From IMG/VR virus record IMGVR_UViG_3300027816_000458, positions 1 through 21,538 of that record: DNA of 21,538 nucleotides; one strand, 5' to 3'. The notes beneath the pieces were generated by a model, which did no database searches, was not told the DNA's origin, and saw nothing but the letters and a program-made list of their open reading frames with translations. Origin of the DNA: a virus. Positions 1-7,615 of this stretch are shown in pieces; position 1 is the stretch's first letter, and each line of letters opens with the position of its first letter. Both the position numbers and the translations under genes were made by a program.

Positions 1-103
1 TACCCTTTTTACTCCATCTGTATGTTGTGTTGTCTTTATCACAATCCATACCTCCTTTAGAGAAAAGACCGGTCTTGATGTTTTTGATACGGTATAGTTC
101 CAT
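1..103 (-). CDS. Small phage protein, N-terminal part only (runs off the window)
   Basis: An ATG at 103 opens a minus-strand frame that stays open to the window edge (34 codons). The product begins MELYRIKNIKTGLFSKGG and continues with an Asp/Lys-rich stretch and RWSKKG. The pattern Y-R-I-K-x-x-x-T-G-L-[FY]-S-x-G-G followed by RWSKKGK resembles small conserved phage proteins of unknown role; this is recollection, not a search. It lies 25 nt downstream of the VWA gene stop, beyond the hairpin at 118-145, so it may have its own promoter. Function unknown. Confidence 0.65.
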   Translation of the reverse strand, partial: MELYRIKNIKTGLFSKGGMDCDKDNTTYRWSKKG

Positions 104-117
104 AAGAAAAGATTAAG

Positions 118-145
118 AAAGAGAGGGTTAGAACACCCTCTCTTT
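118..145 (-). terminator. Intrinsic terminator of the VWA gene
   Basis: A perfect 11-bp stem (AAAGAGAGGGT / ACCCTCTCTTT) with a 6-nt loop is followed on the minus strand by a T-rich tract. The stop codon of the VWA gene lies in the loop, so the hairpin overlaps the last codons. Confidence 0.75.
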
Positions 146-1669
146 TAGTTTAATTACTCGACCATCTGGACCAACGTTCTCGATAGTCACACCGTTGAAG
201 ATGATACATTGTTGTCTTTGAGCGTACTGTGCCATGACACTACTATCGAAGTGACGGAAGTTGGCTCCCTGAACACCGATAAAGAATGCTTTATCACTGT
301 ATATAGAACAACAGTCTTCAGCATCTGTGATTACTAGAGCGTTCTTACCTGTTGTTACAATGTTCCTTACAGCGACGTTGATGTCCGTACCACCATCAGT
401 GTCGATCATAGAAATACTGATCAGGTCGTTTCTGTACTTCTTAAGTCGACTATTGAAGAGATACACGTCGTTTAACATGTCCATCTCTTTCAGCTTGGCC
501 ATCATAGCTTTACCGAAGTCTAAACAGCTGATAGGTTTATTTTCAGCGTTATTTATACCACAGCCACTGCCCATAGAACCAGAAATGTCCAAGTACACGT
601 CGATTTTACCGGCGTACCTGATAGTCTTAATCATGACATCTTCAGCAAAGATCTTGCGAAGTTTTGGGTGAAGCAGATGATACTCATCCAAACCAGAGAT
701 ATCTGTAGCGTTGAAGAGATCTTCAAACTCTACGATTTCATTGGCTGAAAAAGTACTGGCGGCTTTATCCAACAACTTTTTGATCTTCTGTTTCAGAGAA
801 CCCATAGACAATCTGATCTTGTCCAGGTTCTTAGCAACTTGTCTCAGATAGTCTGGACTCAACTTACCGGCATCTTTATTACCGGTGTATGAGTTAGCCT
901 GGTCGAACATCTGTTCTTGTAATTCCTGATCAATACTTTCATCAAGCATCTTACAGGTCTGTTGAGCATCCTGCATCATACGATCCAGAGAACTCTGACC
1001 GGTAGGAGAGTTCATCTTGTTCATCAGATTGTTCATGTCGTCGTTACCCATGCCGCTGCTGTCACCCAGACCATTCTGCATGTCGTTACCGGCATCTGGA
1101 TCGACATAGTCCATCTGAACCATTTGAGTCAGATAGTAGACCATCATGTTACGAGTGAATACAGAACTCTTCAGGTTGGAGTGTTCGCTCATAATCTTAC
1201 CAATAGGGTTATTGGCTTTCTCCAGGAACTTGTAACGCATGCCGTTTTTCTCAGTACGGTCTTCAAACTCCAGCTTTTCTGTACGGTTGTAGTACAACTT
1301 GAAGATGTCCCTCAGCATATGCTTCGGTATCTTCCGGTACTTTTCTTTGATTTTTTCGTAGTAGGCGTTGTAGTCTGGTTTCTGGTCACCAAGTCTACTA
1401 AAACTGGTTTGCTTAGCCCAGTGGTCGTATTCTTGTTTGATCAGTTTCTGATCTTCAACAGCTGCGTCAACCACACCTTCCAGCTTTCTCTCATCTAACC
1501 AGTGCATGTGTGGTTTGATAAGGTCGTCTTTTTTGTAAAAGTCTAACTTAGAGAATAGACCACCAGTACCATAACGGCTACCATAGTAGCTGTCACCGCT
1601 GATCTCACCTTTCTTTACTTTCTCTAAGATTGTGTATACGTTTCTGTATTGTTTGTTTCCTTTACTCAT
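128..1669 (-). CDS. VWA-domain protein (CobT/ViaA-like partner of a MoxR ATPase)
   Basis: A 513-residue protein with a C-terminal von Willebrand factor A domain at about residues 350-490. The metal-ion-dependent adhesion site is visible: DISGSM at 361-366, GGTD at 426-429 and ITDAED at 447-452. Residues 190-300 are Asp/Asn/Gln-rich with Met-rich stretches, resembling the acidic linker of CobT-type proteins. The gene directly upstream encodes a MoxR-type AAA+ ATPase; in known systems (CobS/CobT, RavA/ViaA, NorQ/NorD) such pairs form a remodelling machine in which the VWA subunit recruits the target. The target here cannot be told from sequence. The ATG follows an A/C-rich leader without Shine-Dalgarno. 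VWA identity is secure; the pairing is inference from adjacency. Confidence 0.88.
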   Translation of the reverse strand: MSKGNKQYRNVYTILEKVKKGEISGDSYYGSRYGTGGLFSKLDFYKKDDLIKPHMHWLDERKLEGVVDAAVEDQKLIKQEYDHWAKQTSFSRLGDQKPDYNAYYEKIKEKYRKIPKHMLRDIFKLYYNRTEKLEFEDRTEKNGMRYKFLEKANNPIGKIMSEHSNLKSSVFTRNMMVYYLTQMVQMDYVDPDAGNDMQNGLGDSSGMGNDDMNNLMNKMNSPTGQSSLDRMMQDAQQTCKMLDESIDQELQEQMFDQANSYTGNKDAGKLSPDYLRQVAKNLDKIRLSMGSLKQKIKKLLDKAASTFSANEIVEFEDLFNATDISGLDEYHLLHPKLRKIFAEDVMIKTIRYAGKIDVYLDISGSMGSGCGINNAENKPISCLDFGKAMMAKLKEMDMLNDVYLFNSRLKKYRNDLISISMIDTDGGTDINVAVRNIVTTGKNALVITDAEDCCSIYSDKAFFIGVQGANFRHFDSSVMAQYAQRQQCIIFNGVTIENVGPDGRVIKLKERVF

Positions 1670-1680
1670 GAGTTTGGGGT

Positions 1681-1809
1681 TTAAAGAGTTGTTGCAGAAG
1701 CTATCCGCAACAACTCTCCATTATGTAATTTGTACAGATCTCCAGTTTTTGGATTATGATAATAGTTACTATTACCTTGTAACTGTACTAACCCCTTACT
1801 TAGAAAGGG
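1681..1809 (-). other. Candidate -1 frameshift extension of the MoxR-type ATPase
   Basis: The last codons of the ATPase read AAC CCT TTC TAA, so CCCTTTC (minus strand, 1809 to 1803) is a canonical X XXY YYZ slippery heptamer touching the stop. Slipping back one base pairs Pro and Phe tRNAs on CCC and TTT and reads 40 further codons, ending in TAA at 1681-1683. The tail contains NSNYYHNPKTGDLYKLHNGE, which looks like real protein and resembles YMRGNDGSIYEV in the ATPase N-terminal extension. The frame has no ATG, GTG or TTG before this segment and is closed upstream by a TGA, so it could only be read by frameshifting. An indel or sequencing error would look the same. Confidence 0.5.
1685..1717 (-). 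terminator. Strong hairpin between ATPase and VWA genes
   Basis: A perfect 11-bp stem (AGAGTTGTTGC / GCAACAACTCT) with an 11-nt loop lies 16 nt before the VWA start. It is followed by TTTAAACCCC rather than a long U-run, so it may be a weak terminator, an attenuator or an mRNA end. It also overlaps the end of the -1 frame tail. Confidence 0.5.
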
Positions 1810-3428
1810 TTGGTAGCATCAGGAGTTGCTACTGCTTCTTCCAGGATATTGTCAAACTCTTCTGCAGACTGGTAGTCTTTACGTGCAGGGTGGCTAGACA
1901 GGATATACTGCATAGAGAGCTCTACTTCCTGTACCTGATCGCTATCCAGGATACCACGAGATGTGTAACTGTTGATCAGCGCTTCGATCTCAGCGATCGC
2001 CAACTCCAACTGTTCGTTGGTAGTCTGACTGTGCAACATGTCTACCTTACTCATAATAGCTTTCAGCTCTGGACTCATCAGCTTATTCTGAAGTTCAGAA
2101 CTAGCTGTCTGACCAATCATGATCTGAGCTGTCTTCACCAGGGCCTTATCTACAGAGATATCCCAGATGTAGCTTACAGCTTGAGCCAGCTTTGGTACGA
2201 AAGTCAGTGTACGGTCAGAAGAATTGGTGTAACCTACTTCCAGGTACTTCTCCAGCTTCTTAACTGGGATACTTACGCTCTCAATTTCTTGAGGTGTAGG
2301 AACAGGTACATTGATTACTTCTTTGTAGCTACGAGCACCCTGCTTGTAGTACTTCACCATCTCACCGGCAGATACACGGTTTACTGTCATCTTCAACATG
2401 AAACGATCCCAGAACGGAGAGTCAGCCTCTTCTTTAGGAATTTCGTTACAGGTAGCAATGAACAGCTTCCACTTACAAGGGATCTTGTGTTTACCGTTGA
2501 ACAAGAAACGTTCGTTCATAACACCCAACATGGCGTTACGGATAGCTGAGCTAGCTTTATCCACCTCGTTGATGATAACGATCTCAGCGTCAGCAATAGG
2601 AGCAGCGAGCTCGTATACGTTGTTGGTAAACAGCTTACCCAGATCCGGCATACCTTTGATCTCTGAAGCTTTGGTACCTTCGTCAGTCTCCAACATGTAG
2701 ATCTTATTCATGAAGTCTTGAGGAGCCATTGTACCGTCTTTGTTCAACCACGCTTTAGCGTAGTCAATAACGGTCTTAGTCTTTGCCACACCGGGTTCAC
2801 CGACTAACAGACATGGTAAGCCTGTTGCTTCCGCCAACGCCAACATGCGGAACACTTCGTCTTTATTGATCAAAGACGTGTTGATTGTACGTACTTCTTG
2901 AGCAGTTTTCTTAGCCGGTAAAGATTGTTTCTTAGACATTGTTTTTTGTTTGATGTTTGAAATTTGTTGATTGAGTTTCTCTACGTCAAATTGATCGTAG
3001 GTTGGTGTTGTGGTAGTAGGATAAACAGGAGGTTTAGTTAAGTCAAATGAGTCTGCACCCATAAAACCATCATATAATCCTTTACGATTACCTTGGTTAC
3101 TGTTAAAAGGAGCTGGTTCATGAACTAAAAAGCCAGGATTACGTGAGTAATGAGTTGGATGAAAAGCTTTTAGCTTTACTTTTTCTCCAATATGATTATC
3201 TCCTATACCAGAACCCTGTTTAACAATTGTTACGTCACTATCTAAATACGGTACATGGCGCTGTACAGTTGGTTTACTAAGATCAGCTGCTTTCCATCTT
3301 TTTACACCACTATTAGTTTCCATCACTTCGTAGATAGATCCATCGTTACCCCTCATGTATGTACCAACTGGATACAGAGTAGCGCTATCTGATGGACTCG
3401 GTCTACTTGATCTGTTACTTGAGGACAT
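1800..3428 (-). CDS. MoxR-type AAA+ ATPase (CobS-like) with N-terminal extension
   Basis: From the ATG at 3428 the product is 542 residues. The AAA+ core has Walker A GEPGVAKT at 210-217, Walker B EIVIINEVDKA at 282-292, sensor 1 LFIATCNEIP and a DSPFWDRF segment typical of MoxR/CobS ATPases. Residues 1-163 are a Ser/Pro/Thr-rich extension holding a small motif, YMRGNDGSIYEV. An internal ATG at 2939 (MSKKQSLPAKK) follows the leader CAAACATCAAACAAAAAACA, which fits the local start-site style better than the leader at 3428, so a 379-residue AAA core may also be made. The frame is open back to 3596, but that part overlaps the preceding gene; the ATG at 3428 is 10 nt past that gene's stop and was preferred. 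It precedes the VWA partner. The 3' end carries a slippery heptamer. Confidence 0.85.
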   Translation of the reverse strand: MSSSNRSSRPSPSDSATLYPVGTYMRGNDGSIYEVMETNSGVKRWKAADLSKPTVQRHVPYLDSDVTIVKQGSGIGDNHIGEKVKLKAFHPTHYSRNPGFLVHEPAPFNSNQGNRKGLYDGFMGADSFDLTKPPVYPTTTTPTYDQFDVEKLNQQISNIKQKTMSKKQSLPAKKTAQEVRTINTSLINKDEVFRMLALAEATGLPCLLVGEPGVAKTKTVIDYAKAWLNKDGTMAPQDFMNKIYMLETDEGTKASEIKGMPDLGKLFTNNVYELAAPIADAEIVIINEVDKASSAIRNAMLGVMNERFLFNGKHKIPCKWKLFIATCNEIPKEEADSPFWDRFMLKMTVNRVSAGEMVKYYKQGARSYKEVINVPVPTPQEIESVSIPVKKLEKYLEVGYTNSSDRTLTFVPKLAQAVSYIWDISVDKALVKTAQIMIGQTASSELQNKLMSPELKAIMSKVDMLHSQTTNEQLELAIAEIEALINSYTSRGILDSDQVQEVELSMQYILSSHPARKDYQSAEEFDNILEEAVATPDATNPF

Positions 3429-3438
3429 AGAACTGGTA

Positions 3439-3810
3439 TTAGAGGGAGAGGAACTCGTTTGTACCGACCGTCTCCGTAGAGCTTGTGCTGCTAACACTAT
3501 TTTTTCCGCCAGCTTCTTCTGATAAATTGCTGTTGTGTGGTGTTTCGGCTGCTGGCTCGACAACGGTGTTGGTGTTTTTGGTTTGAGCTTTCTCATCTTT
3601 AGTGTCGTCGATTACGTTAAAGATTACAGCATTGGTCTCTGCGTCTTTAAGAGCAGGATGTTTACGAATAACCATGATCTGTTTCTCGTTTGCTCCATAC
3701 TTTTCTTCGATGGAACCGAAGCCAAGGTCATCTTTCTTTAACCAGGTTACTCCGTTGTTCAGGTCGTCGATGATCTGAGATACGTACAGATCTTTCTTTG
3801 TTACTGCCAT
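3439..3810 (-). CDS. Small acidic protein of unknown function
   Basis: A 123-residue protein starting MAVTKKDLYVSQIIDDL. The first about 70 residues look folded (KKDDLGFGSIEEKYG then a Val/Ile-rich strand region); the rest is a low-complexity Glu/Ser/Thr/Asn tail ending NEFLSL. The ATG at 3810 follows AATTATTAAAACCCATAAC, a typical A-rich leader. It ends 10 nt before the ATPase start. Not recognised; no catalytic motif seen. It may be the first gene of the ATPase/VWA operon. Confidence 0.7.
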   Translation of the reverse strand: MAVTKKDLYVSQIIDDLNNGVTWLKKDDLGFGSIEEKYGANEKQIMVIRKHPALKDAETNAVIFNVIDDTKDEKAQTKNTNTVVEPAAETPHNSNLSEEAGGKNSVSSTSSTETVGTNEFLSL

Positions 3811-3831
3811 GTTATGGGTTTTAATAATTGG

Positions 3832-4560
3832 TTACCAAATAATTTGAAAATCCGAACCGTTGTTTTTAGTGAGGATACGGTTAACCTCGTTGAAGACGTC
3901 GTTACACTCCCATGTTGTCTTCGTGTACGCAGCTGAAGCAGGATGACTGGCTTTCAGTACGTAATGGTTCTGTCCGATAACCGACTCCAGCTCCTGAGCT
4001 TTAGTCCCAAGAAGAATGAAGATTAGACCGGACGATGTGAGATTCAGCATGTCAACCAGGTACATGACGAAGTCTTGCCAGATAGCGTAGTGTGTACCTA
4101 CTTTGTCTACCTGAGTTGTCAGTGCACTGTTCAATAACAGTACACCCTGGTTAGCCCACCGGGTAAGATCCGGGTTGTGTTCCTGTGGAACTCCTTGATA
4201 TACAGTAAGATCGATAGCTTCAAAGATGTTCTTCAGACTGGGTTGAGGTTTCTGTGTGTTACCACATGAGAATGCCAACCCATCCGCTACACCGAAATGC
4301 GGGTAGGGATCCTGTCCGATGATGACAACTTTGAGATCTTTTTCCGGACACTCGTAGAACGCTTTAAACACATCCTTTAGAGGCGGAGTAAATCGTTTAC
4401 CATCTTCTCTTTCTACATAGAGAGATTCCAGGATAGTATCAAACTCTGAACTCTTGACGAATCCACGAAGCTTGTGAGCCCATCCTGACGGTGTCAGTTT
4501 TTCGATCAGCTTTTCTTTGATTGACACTAGGTCAACCGGTGTTGTTTGCGTCATAGTCAT
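3832..4560 (-). CDS. ung: Uracil-DNA glycosylase, family 1
   Basis: A 242-residue enzyme that removes uracil from DNA to start base-excision repair. The water-activating motif GQDPY is at 82-86, followed by VADGLAFS, the uracil-contact strand LLLNSALT is at 141-148, and the minor-groove loop motif is SHPASA with the catalytic His at 206. The canonical GQDPYHGPGQAHG is here GQDPYPHFGVADG, a small variation that keeps the catalytic Asp. Length matches bacterial Ung (about 225-230). The start may be the ATG at 4560 or the one at 4554. It is divergent from the small gene at 4586 with 25 nt between starts. A phage carrying Ung presumably does not use uracil-DNA. Confidence 0.95.
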   Translation of the reverse strand: MTMTQTTPVDLVSIKEKLIEKLTPSGWAHKLRGFVKSSEFDTILESLYVEREDGKRFTPPLKDVFKAFYECPEKDLKVVIIGQDPYPHFGVADGLAFSCGNTQKPQPSLKNIFEAIDLTVYQGVPQEHNPDLTRWANQGVLLLNSALTTQVDKVGTHYAIWQDFVMYLVDMLNLTSSGLIFILLGTKAQELESVIGQNHYVLKASHPASAAYTKTTWECNDVFNEVNRILTKNNGSDFQIIW

Positions 4561-4585
4561 TATCTTTGAAGGAAATACGTAACCT

Positions 4586-4864
4586 ATGTCTACTTACACC
4601 ACCATTAAACCAGATGTCACCTTTGACATTACTGTAGGCGGAAGTACTCTCATCAGTTTTCAGAAGCTTTTGTTGTTTCTCCTGGCGGATAAAACCGAAG
4701 AAGAAATCCAAGAAGCTTATCAGAAGATTCTCAATAAAGAGTTTGATGAAGAGTGGATCCAGCACTACGCGTTTCTGGCTTACATGATTCAGTACCTGGA
4801 GCGTGTAGCAGTCGAAAAAGGACTGGCTACCCAGGAAGACTTAACTACCCAACAGGACAGTTAA
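4586..4864 (+). CDS. Small unknown protein on the plus strand
   Basis: A 92-residue product starting MSTYTTIKPDVTFDITVGG, with Glu-rich helices (KTEEEIQEAYQKILNKEFDEE) and an aromatic segment WIQHYAFLAYMIQYLERV. It is the only likely plus-strand gene in the first 9 kb, divergent from ung and convergent with the gene at 4845, overlapping that gene's end by 20 nt. Codon use and amino-acid pattern favour this frame over the hydrophobic minus-strand frame behind it. No family recognised. Confidence 0.65.
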   Translation: MSTYTTIKPDVTFDITVGGSTLISFQKLLLFLLADKTEEEIQEAYQKILNKEFDEEWIQHYAFLAYMIQYLERVAVEKGLATQEDLTTQQDS

Positions 4865-5243
4865 CGTCGTTGCCGATATCAATGGCAGCTTGTATAGCTA
4901 GAGCAAGTTCTTCTCTGGAACAGTCTCCGAAGCTCTTAGCTAGAAAGTATTCTTTTCCAGCAACTTCTTTAGCTATACAAAGACCTGCTCTGTCTTTTAC
5001 CAGCAGCTTCATGTTTTCTACCGATTCACCGGTGAATATCGCCAGCTCTCGGATCATCACATGTAGCTTGGCCAGTTGAGGTAAGGTGCCGTCATCTTTT
5101 TGTACTTCGTAGAAAACTTCCACGATGCTTCCATCAGGTATGGCTGATACAAACAGTTCGAACTGTTTTTTCATAGCCAGGTTACCTGACTGAAGACGTC
5201 CTTGTTGTTTGTGCAGTCGTCCTGTAAAATATGGTTGGCTCAT
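4845..5243 (-). CDS. Unknown protein, possibly NinB-like
   Basis: A 132-residue protein starting MSQPYFTGRLHKQQGRLQSG. The middle reads LPQLAKLHVMIRELAIFTGE then SVENMKLLVKDRAGLC, an arrangement similar to phage NinB/recombination-mediator-like proteins, in which a helix after a QNxxxHxxL-type motif is followed by a short EMKxLLK helix. This is a weak pattern match only. Its ATG overlaps the helicase TGA by 4 nt, which suggests translational coupling and a related job in DNA processing. Unknown is the safer label. Confidence 0.6.
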   Translation of the reverse strand: MSQPYFTGRLHKQQGRLQSGNLAMKKQFELFVSAIPDGSIVEVFYEVQKDDGTLPQLAKLHVMIRELAIFTGESVENMKLLVKDRAGLCIAKEVAGKEYFLAKSFGDCSREELALAIQAAIDIGNDVNCPVG

Positions 5244-6367
5244 AAGAATAGATCTTCTTCTTTTTGTGTTGAATCGTAATAGCTTACTTTAGAAGGATCC
5301 AGGTCTTTGATAGCTTCAGCTACCCAGCGTTCGTCTACTGTACCTTTATAACAGAGTATATGAGCTGTTGCCATCTCTGTCGGATTAAGACGTAGTAAAC
5401 GACCGATACGTTGAGCGGATTTACGCTCGTTACCGTACGCATGTAATAGTATACCGGCTTTTAAACCTGGTATGTTCACACCTTCGTTAAGCTGCAGTAC
5501 ACAAGACGCTTCGTATATCTTACCTCTCTTGAACATATCCAGATACTTGTCAGCATCAGGGTTGTTTGAGTGAATAGCGTATTTACAGATACGCTCAGCT
5601 TGTTCTTGTGTATTGGCAAAGACAAGACACTTGTCTTCCATTTCAGCTAACAGTTCTTTGGCGTATACTTCTTTGGTCTTGAAGTCCATCAGCGCTCTCA
5701 TTCTCATGATACTAGCTATCTGTTCTTCTTTCTTTGTAGACGCCAGCGCAATACGTTTAGTCCAGTATTCGTAGCTTTTCTGTTCTGATGTATAGAAACT
5801 AGCTCCTTTCTTGGTAGTTTGTTTTAACGTATTTGCTGATGACAAAGACAATTGGTGTACAATGATCCTATAGTCGTTAAGGATTGCATCGTCCACAGCG
5901 TCTTTTGTGATGTACTTAAATCGGACGGGACAGTATTTGTTTACCATCTGTCCTTTCTCGCTTTTGATATAGCGGGGTGGTGTACCTGTAAGACCTAGTA
6001 TTCTACCGGCGTAAGCACCTAAGAATACCTCGTGACCATAAAGTAGACTATGACACTCGTCCAGTATGACAATATCATAGTCTGATGGGTTATGTTTGTG
6101 TAAAGACAGATACGTTGTAAACGTAACGCTAACCATCATAGCAGGGTCTATACCAAACTTAACTGCTTCGTCTTTCCAGGTTTCAAATATGCTTACCTTG
6201 GGTGCAACGACAAGAGCTTTTCTCCAGGTATTTTCGTTCCAGAAATGTTCCAGATACTTAAGACCTATAAAAGTCTTACCGACACCCATAGAAATACCAA
6301 GACCACACCGGGGTATGACCTTAGCTATTTCTAAACCTTCGTCTTGAACTTGATCTCGTTTAGACAT
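5240..6367 (-). CDS. SF2 DNA/RNA helicase (DEAD/DEAH-like)
   Basis: A 375-residue ATP-dependent helicase. RecA domain 1 has Walker A MGVGKT at 27-32, motif Ia KALVVAPKVSIFETW, DECH at 103-106 (motif II) and TGTPPR at 127-132 (motif III). Domain 2 has CLVFANTQ (motif IV), LNEGVNIPGLKAG (motif V) and QRIGRLLR at 319-326 (motif VI). It is compact, with no accessory nuclease domain, and may work in phage replication, recombination or repair as UvsW-type helicases do; that role is inference. A GTG 21 nt upstream is possible, but the ATG at 6367 overlaps the previous stop in ATGTCTAA and fits the local pattern. It is coupled to the following gene by ATGA. Confidence 0.92.
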   Translation of the reverse strand: MSKRDQVQDEGLEIAKVIPRCGLGISMGVGKTFIGLKYLEHFWNENTWRKALVVAPKVSIFETWKDEAVKFGIDPAMMVSVTFTTYLSLHKHNPSDYDIVILDECHSLLYGHEVFLGAYAGRILGLTGTPPRYIKSEKGQMVNKYCPVRFKYITKDAVDDAILNDYRIIVHQLSLSSANTLKQTTKKGASFYTSEQKSYEYWTKRIALASTKKEEQIASIMRMRALMDFKTKEVYAKELLAEMEDKCLVFANTQEQAERICKYAIHSNNPDADKYLDMFKRGKIYEASCVLQLNEGVNIPGLKAGILLHAYGNERKSAQRIGRLLRLNPTEMATAHILCYKGTVDERWVAEAIKDLDPSKVSYYDSTQKEEDLFL

Positions 6368-6671
6368 GTTCTTCAGGTTCTTTAACACGATAAATTTGAG
6401 CTAAGTGGTACGTGTTAATGTTGTACTTAGCCTTGTAGATGAGCGTGAGATTCTTTTGACACTCTTCGTCTCCGTACATAACAGCTCCACCTAAATCGTT
6501 ATTGATTACAGCATCAACAAAACGACTAGAAAGAACATGTACATTGTCTCGTGTCATAAGTACCGACACGATGATGTCGATGATATGTTCAGAAGCTTCC
6601 CATCTGTTGCGAGCTAACCAGTTAACTACCATAGCGCGGTAGTCAACGTACGCATCTTGTTGAATACTCAT
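6360..6671 (-). CDS. Unknown 103-residue protein
   Basis: The product starts MSIQQDAYVDYRAMVVNWLARN and is mostly helical, with no clear motif. Its ATG overlaps the preceding TGA (ATGA) and its stop overlaps the helicase start, so it is coupled on both sides. Not recognised. Confidence 0.7.
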   Translation of the reverse strand: MSIQQDAYVDYRAMVVNWLARNRWEASEHIIDIIVSVLMTRDNVHVLSSRFVDAVINNDLGGAVMYGDEECQKNLTLIYKAKYNINTYHLAQIYRVKEPEEHV

Positions 6672-6970
6672 AGGTGTGCTTGTGTCTTCTTAGCTTTATC
6701 TTCTTCTCCTGCTTTTTTAATAGCTTCGTCAAGTTTCTTGATCATAAGATCGCCACCGTCTTTCAGACCTTTCTTGTATCCTTCACCATACTGTCTAACG
6801 TTATCATATGTAGAAATGAATAAGACACCTGCTGAAAGCAAAAGCCAACCTACAGCGTTCATCCAACCTGGTGCTGATAGTCTAAAAGGTTTGAACTCAA
6901 TCTTAAGTCCAGACAGGATAATAAATGCACCTATACAGATGCCTAACCAAAGCCAATCAGATGGTTTCAT
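6668..6970 (-). CDS. Small inner-membrane protein with cytoplasmic basic tail
   Basis: A 100-residue protein with two hydrophobic segments at about 5-22 (WLWLGICIGAFIILSG) and 36-54 (MNAVGWLLLSAGVLFIST), followed by a charged tail of about 45 residues rich in Lys, Asp and Glu (YGEGYKKGLKDGGDL). Topology and size resemble phage membrane proteins of unknown role; a holin-like function is possible but not supported by lysis genes nearby. It overlaps the next gene by 4 nt. Confidence 0.7.
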   Translation of the reverse strand: MKPSDWLWLGICIGAFIILSGLKIEFKPFRLSAPGWMNAVGWLLLSAGVLFISTYDNVRQYGEGYKKGLKDGGDLMIKKLDEAIKKAGEEDKAKKTQAHL

Positions 6971-6971
6971 G

Positions 6972-7217
6972 TTATTTAAGTTTTACTATGGAGAATGTAC
7001 CAAAGCGTTCTACCTGACGATTACACTCGTCAGTGTATCTAATACCACCGTTGGGTAGATACTCAATGCTGTTGGTGTAGTCACTGTGGTTTTCATTGGT
7101 TCTGTAGTACACCCTGTATTTGTAATCCTCTTTGGGAAGCTTGCAGCTAAACATCAGGATCATCATCAGTGTAAACACTACTAAGAACACCAGGTTAGGT
7201 GTTAATACTTTCTTCAT
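6972..7217 (-). CDS. Small exported or membrane-anchored protein, possible lipoprotein
   Basis: An 81-residue product starting MKKVLTPNLVFLVVFTLMMI, with a long hydrophobic core ending MFSC at 26-29. The Cys after a hydrophobic run suggests lipidation, but MFS-C is a poor lipobox. The rest is polar with DYKYRVYYRTNENHSDY and a C-terminal Cys. The start overlaps the HNH gene end by 23 nt. Function unknown. Confidence 0.65.
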   Translation of the reverse strand: MKKVLTPNLVFLVVFTLMMILMFSCKLPKEDYKYRVYYRTNENHSDYTNSIEYLPNGGIRYTDECNRQVERFGTFSIVKLK

Positions 7218-7614
7218 TAGTTTCTGTTTTTAAACGTGATTCAGATAGTCCAAGCTCTTTAGCTTCTTCTGGATGTGTCTCAACCCAGGTGTGACAGCTA
7301 CGACACAAAGCTTTCCACTTGGACATGTTGAGATAGTTATCCCCTGTCCGGCCAGCAGCGTGGTGTACATCGGTAGCTTTACCGGTACACCCCACTAGCT
7401 TAGCCTGGCAGTTGGGATTGGCTATCAGAAAGAGTTCTCTTTTCTTACTATACTCGTCTTGCTCAACCTTGCGTTTCTTAGACACCGGTGGTATCCGCTT
7501 AGGTTTCTCGATAGAGTACCAGCATTCTTTACAGTACTTTTCTTTACCATGGGATTTCCAGATGTGCTTGAGTTCTTTACACCCAGCACAAGGTTTGAGC
7601 TTTACTTGTATCAT
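7195..7614 (-). CDS. HNH endonuclease-like protein with zinc-binding cysteines
   Basis: A 139-residue protein from the ATG at 7614. Cysteine pairs are at 9-12 (CAGC) and 28-31 (CKEC), a further Cys pair at 69/76, then DVHHAAGR at 82-89, an N-rich turn (GDNYLN) and LCRSCH at 103-108. This is the beta-beta-alpha HNH metal finger flanked by structural Cys. Phage HNH proteins may be homing nucleases or act in packaging or host DNA attack; no intron or terminase lies next to it, so the role is open. The longer frame to 7674 would overlap the previous gene, whereas the ATG at 7614 begins just after that gene's stop. Confidence 0.85.
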   Translation of the reverse strand: MIQVKLKPCAGCKELKHIWKSHGKEKYCKECWYSIEKPKRIPPVSKKRKVEQDEYSKKRELFLIANPNCQAKLVGCTGKATDVHHAAGRTGDNYLNMSKWKALCRSCHTWVETHPEEAKELGLSESRLKTETNEESINT

Positions 7615-7615
7615 G

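Noticed and set aside
1632-2549. 305-codon plus-strand frame
   Set aside because: It is antisense to the Walker motifs of the ATPase and the start of the VWA gene; its Leu/Cys/His/Tyr-rich product is typical of a shadow frame.
3429-3596. Upstream extension of the ATPase to 3596
   Set aside because: It overlaps the well-supported 3439 gene in another frame, and an ATG exists at 3428 just after that gene's stop.
4532-4765. 77-codon minus-strand frame opposite the 4586 gene
   Set aside because: Phe/Leu-rich shadow; the plus-strand product is more protein-like and the frame overlaps the ung start.
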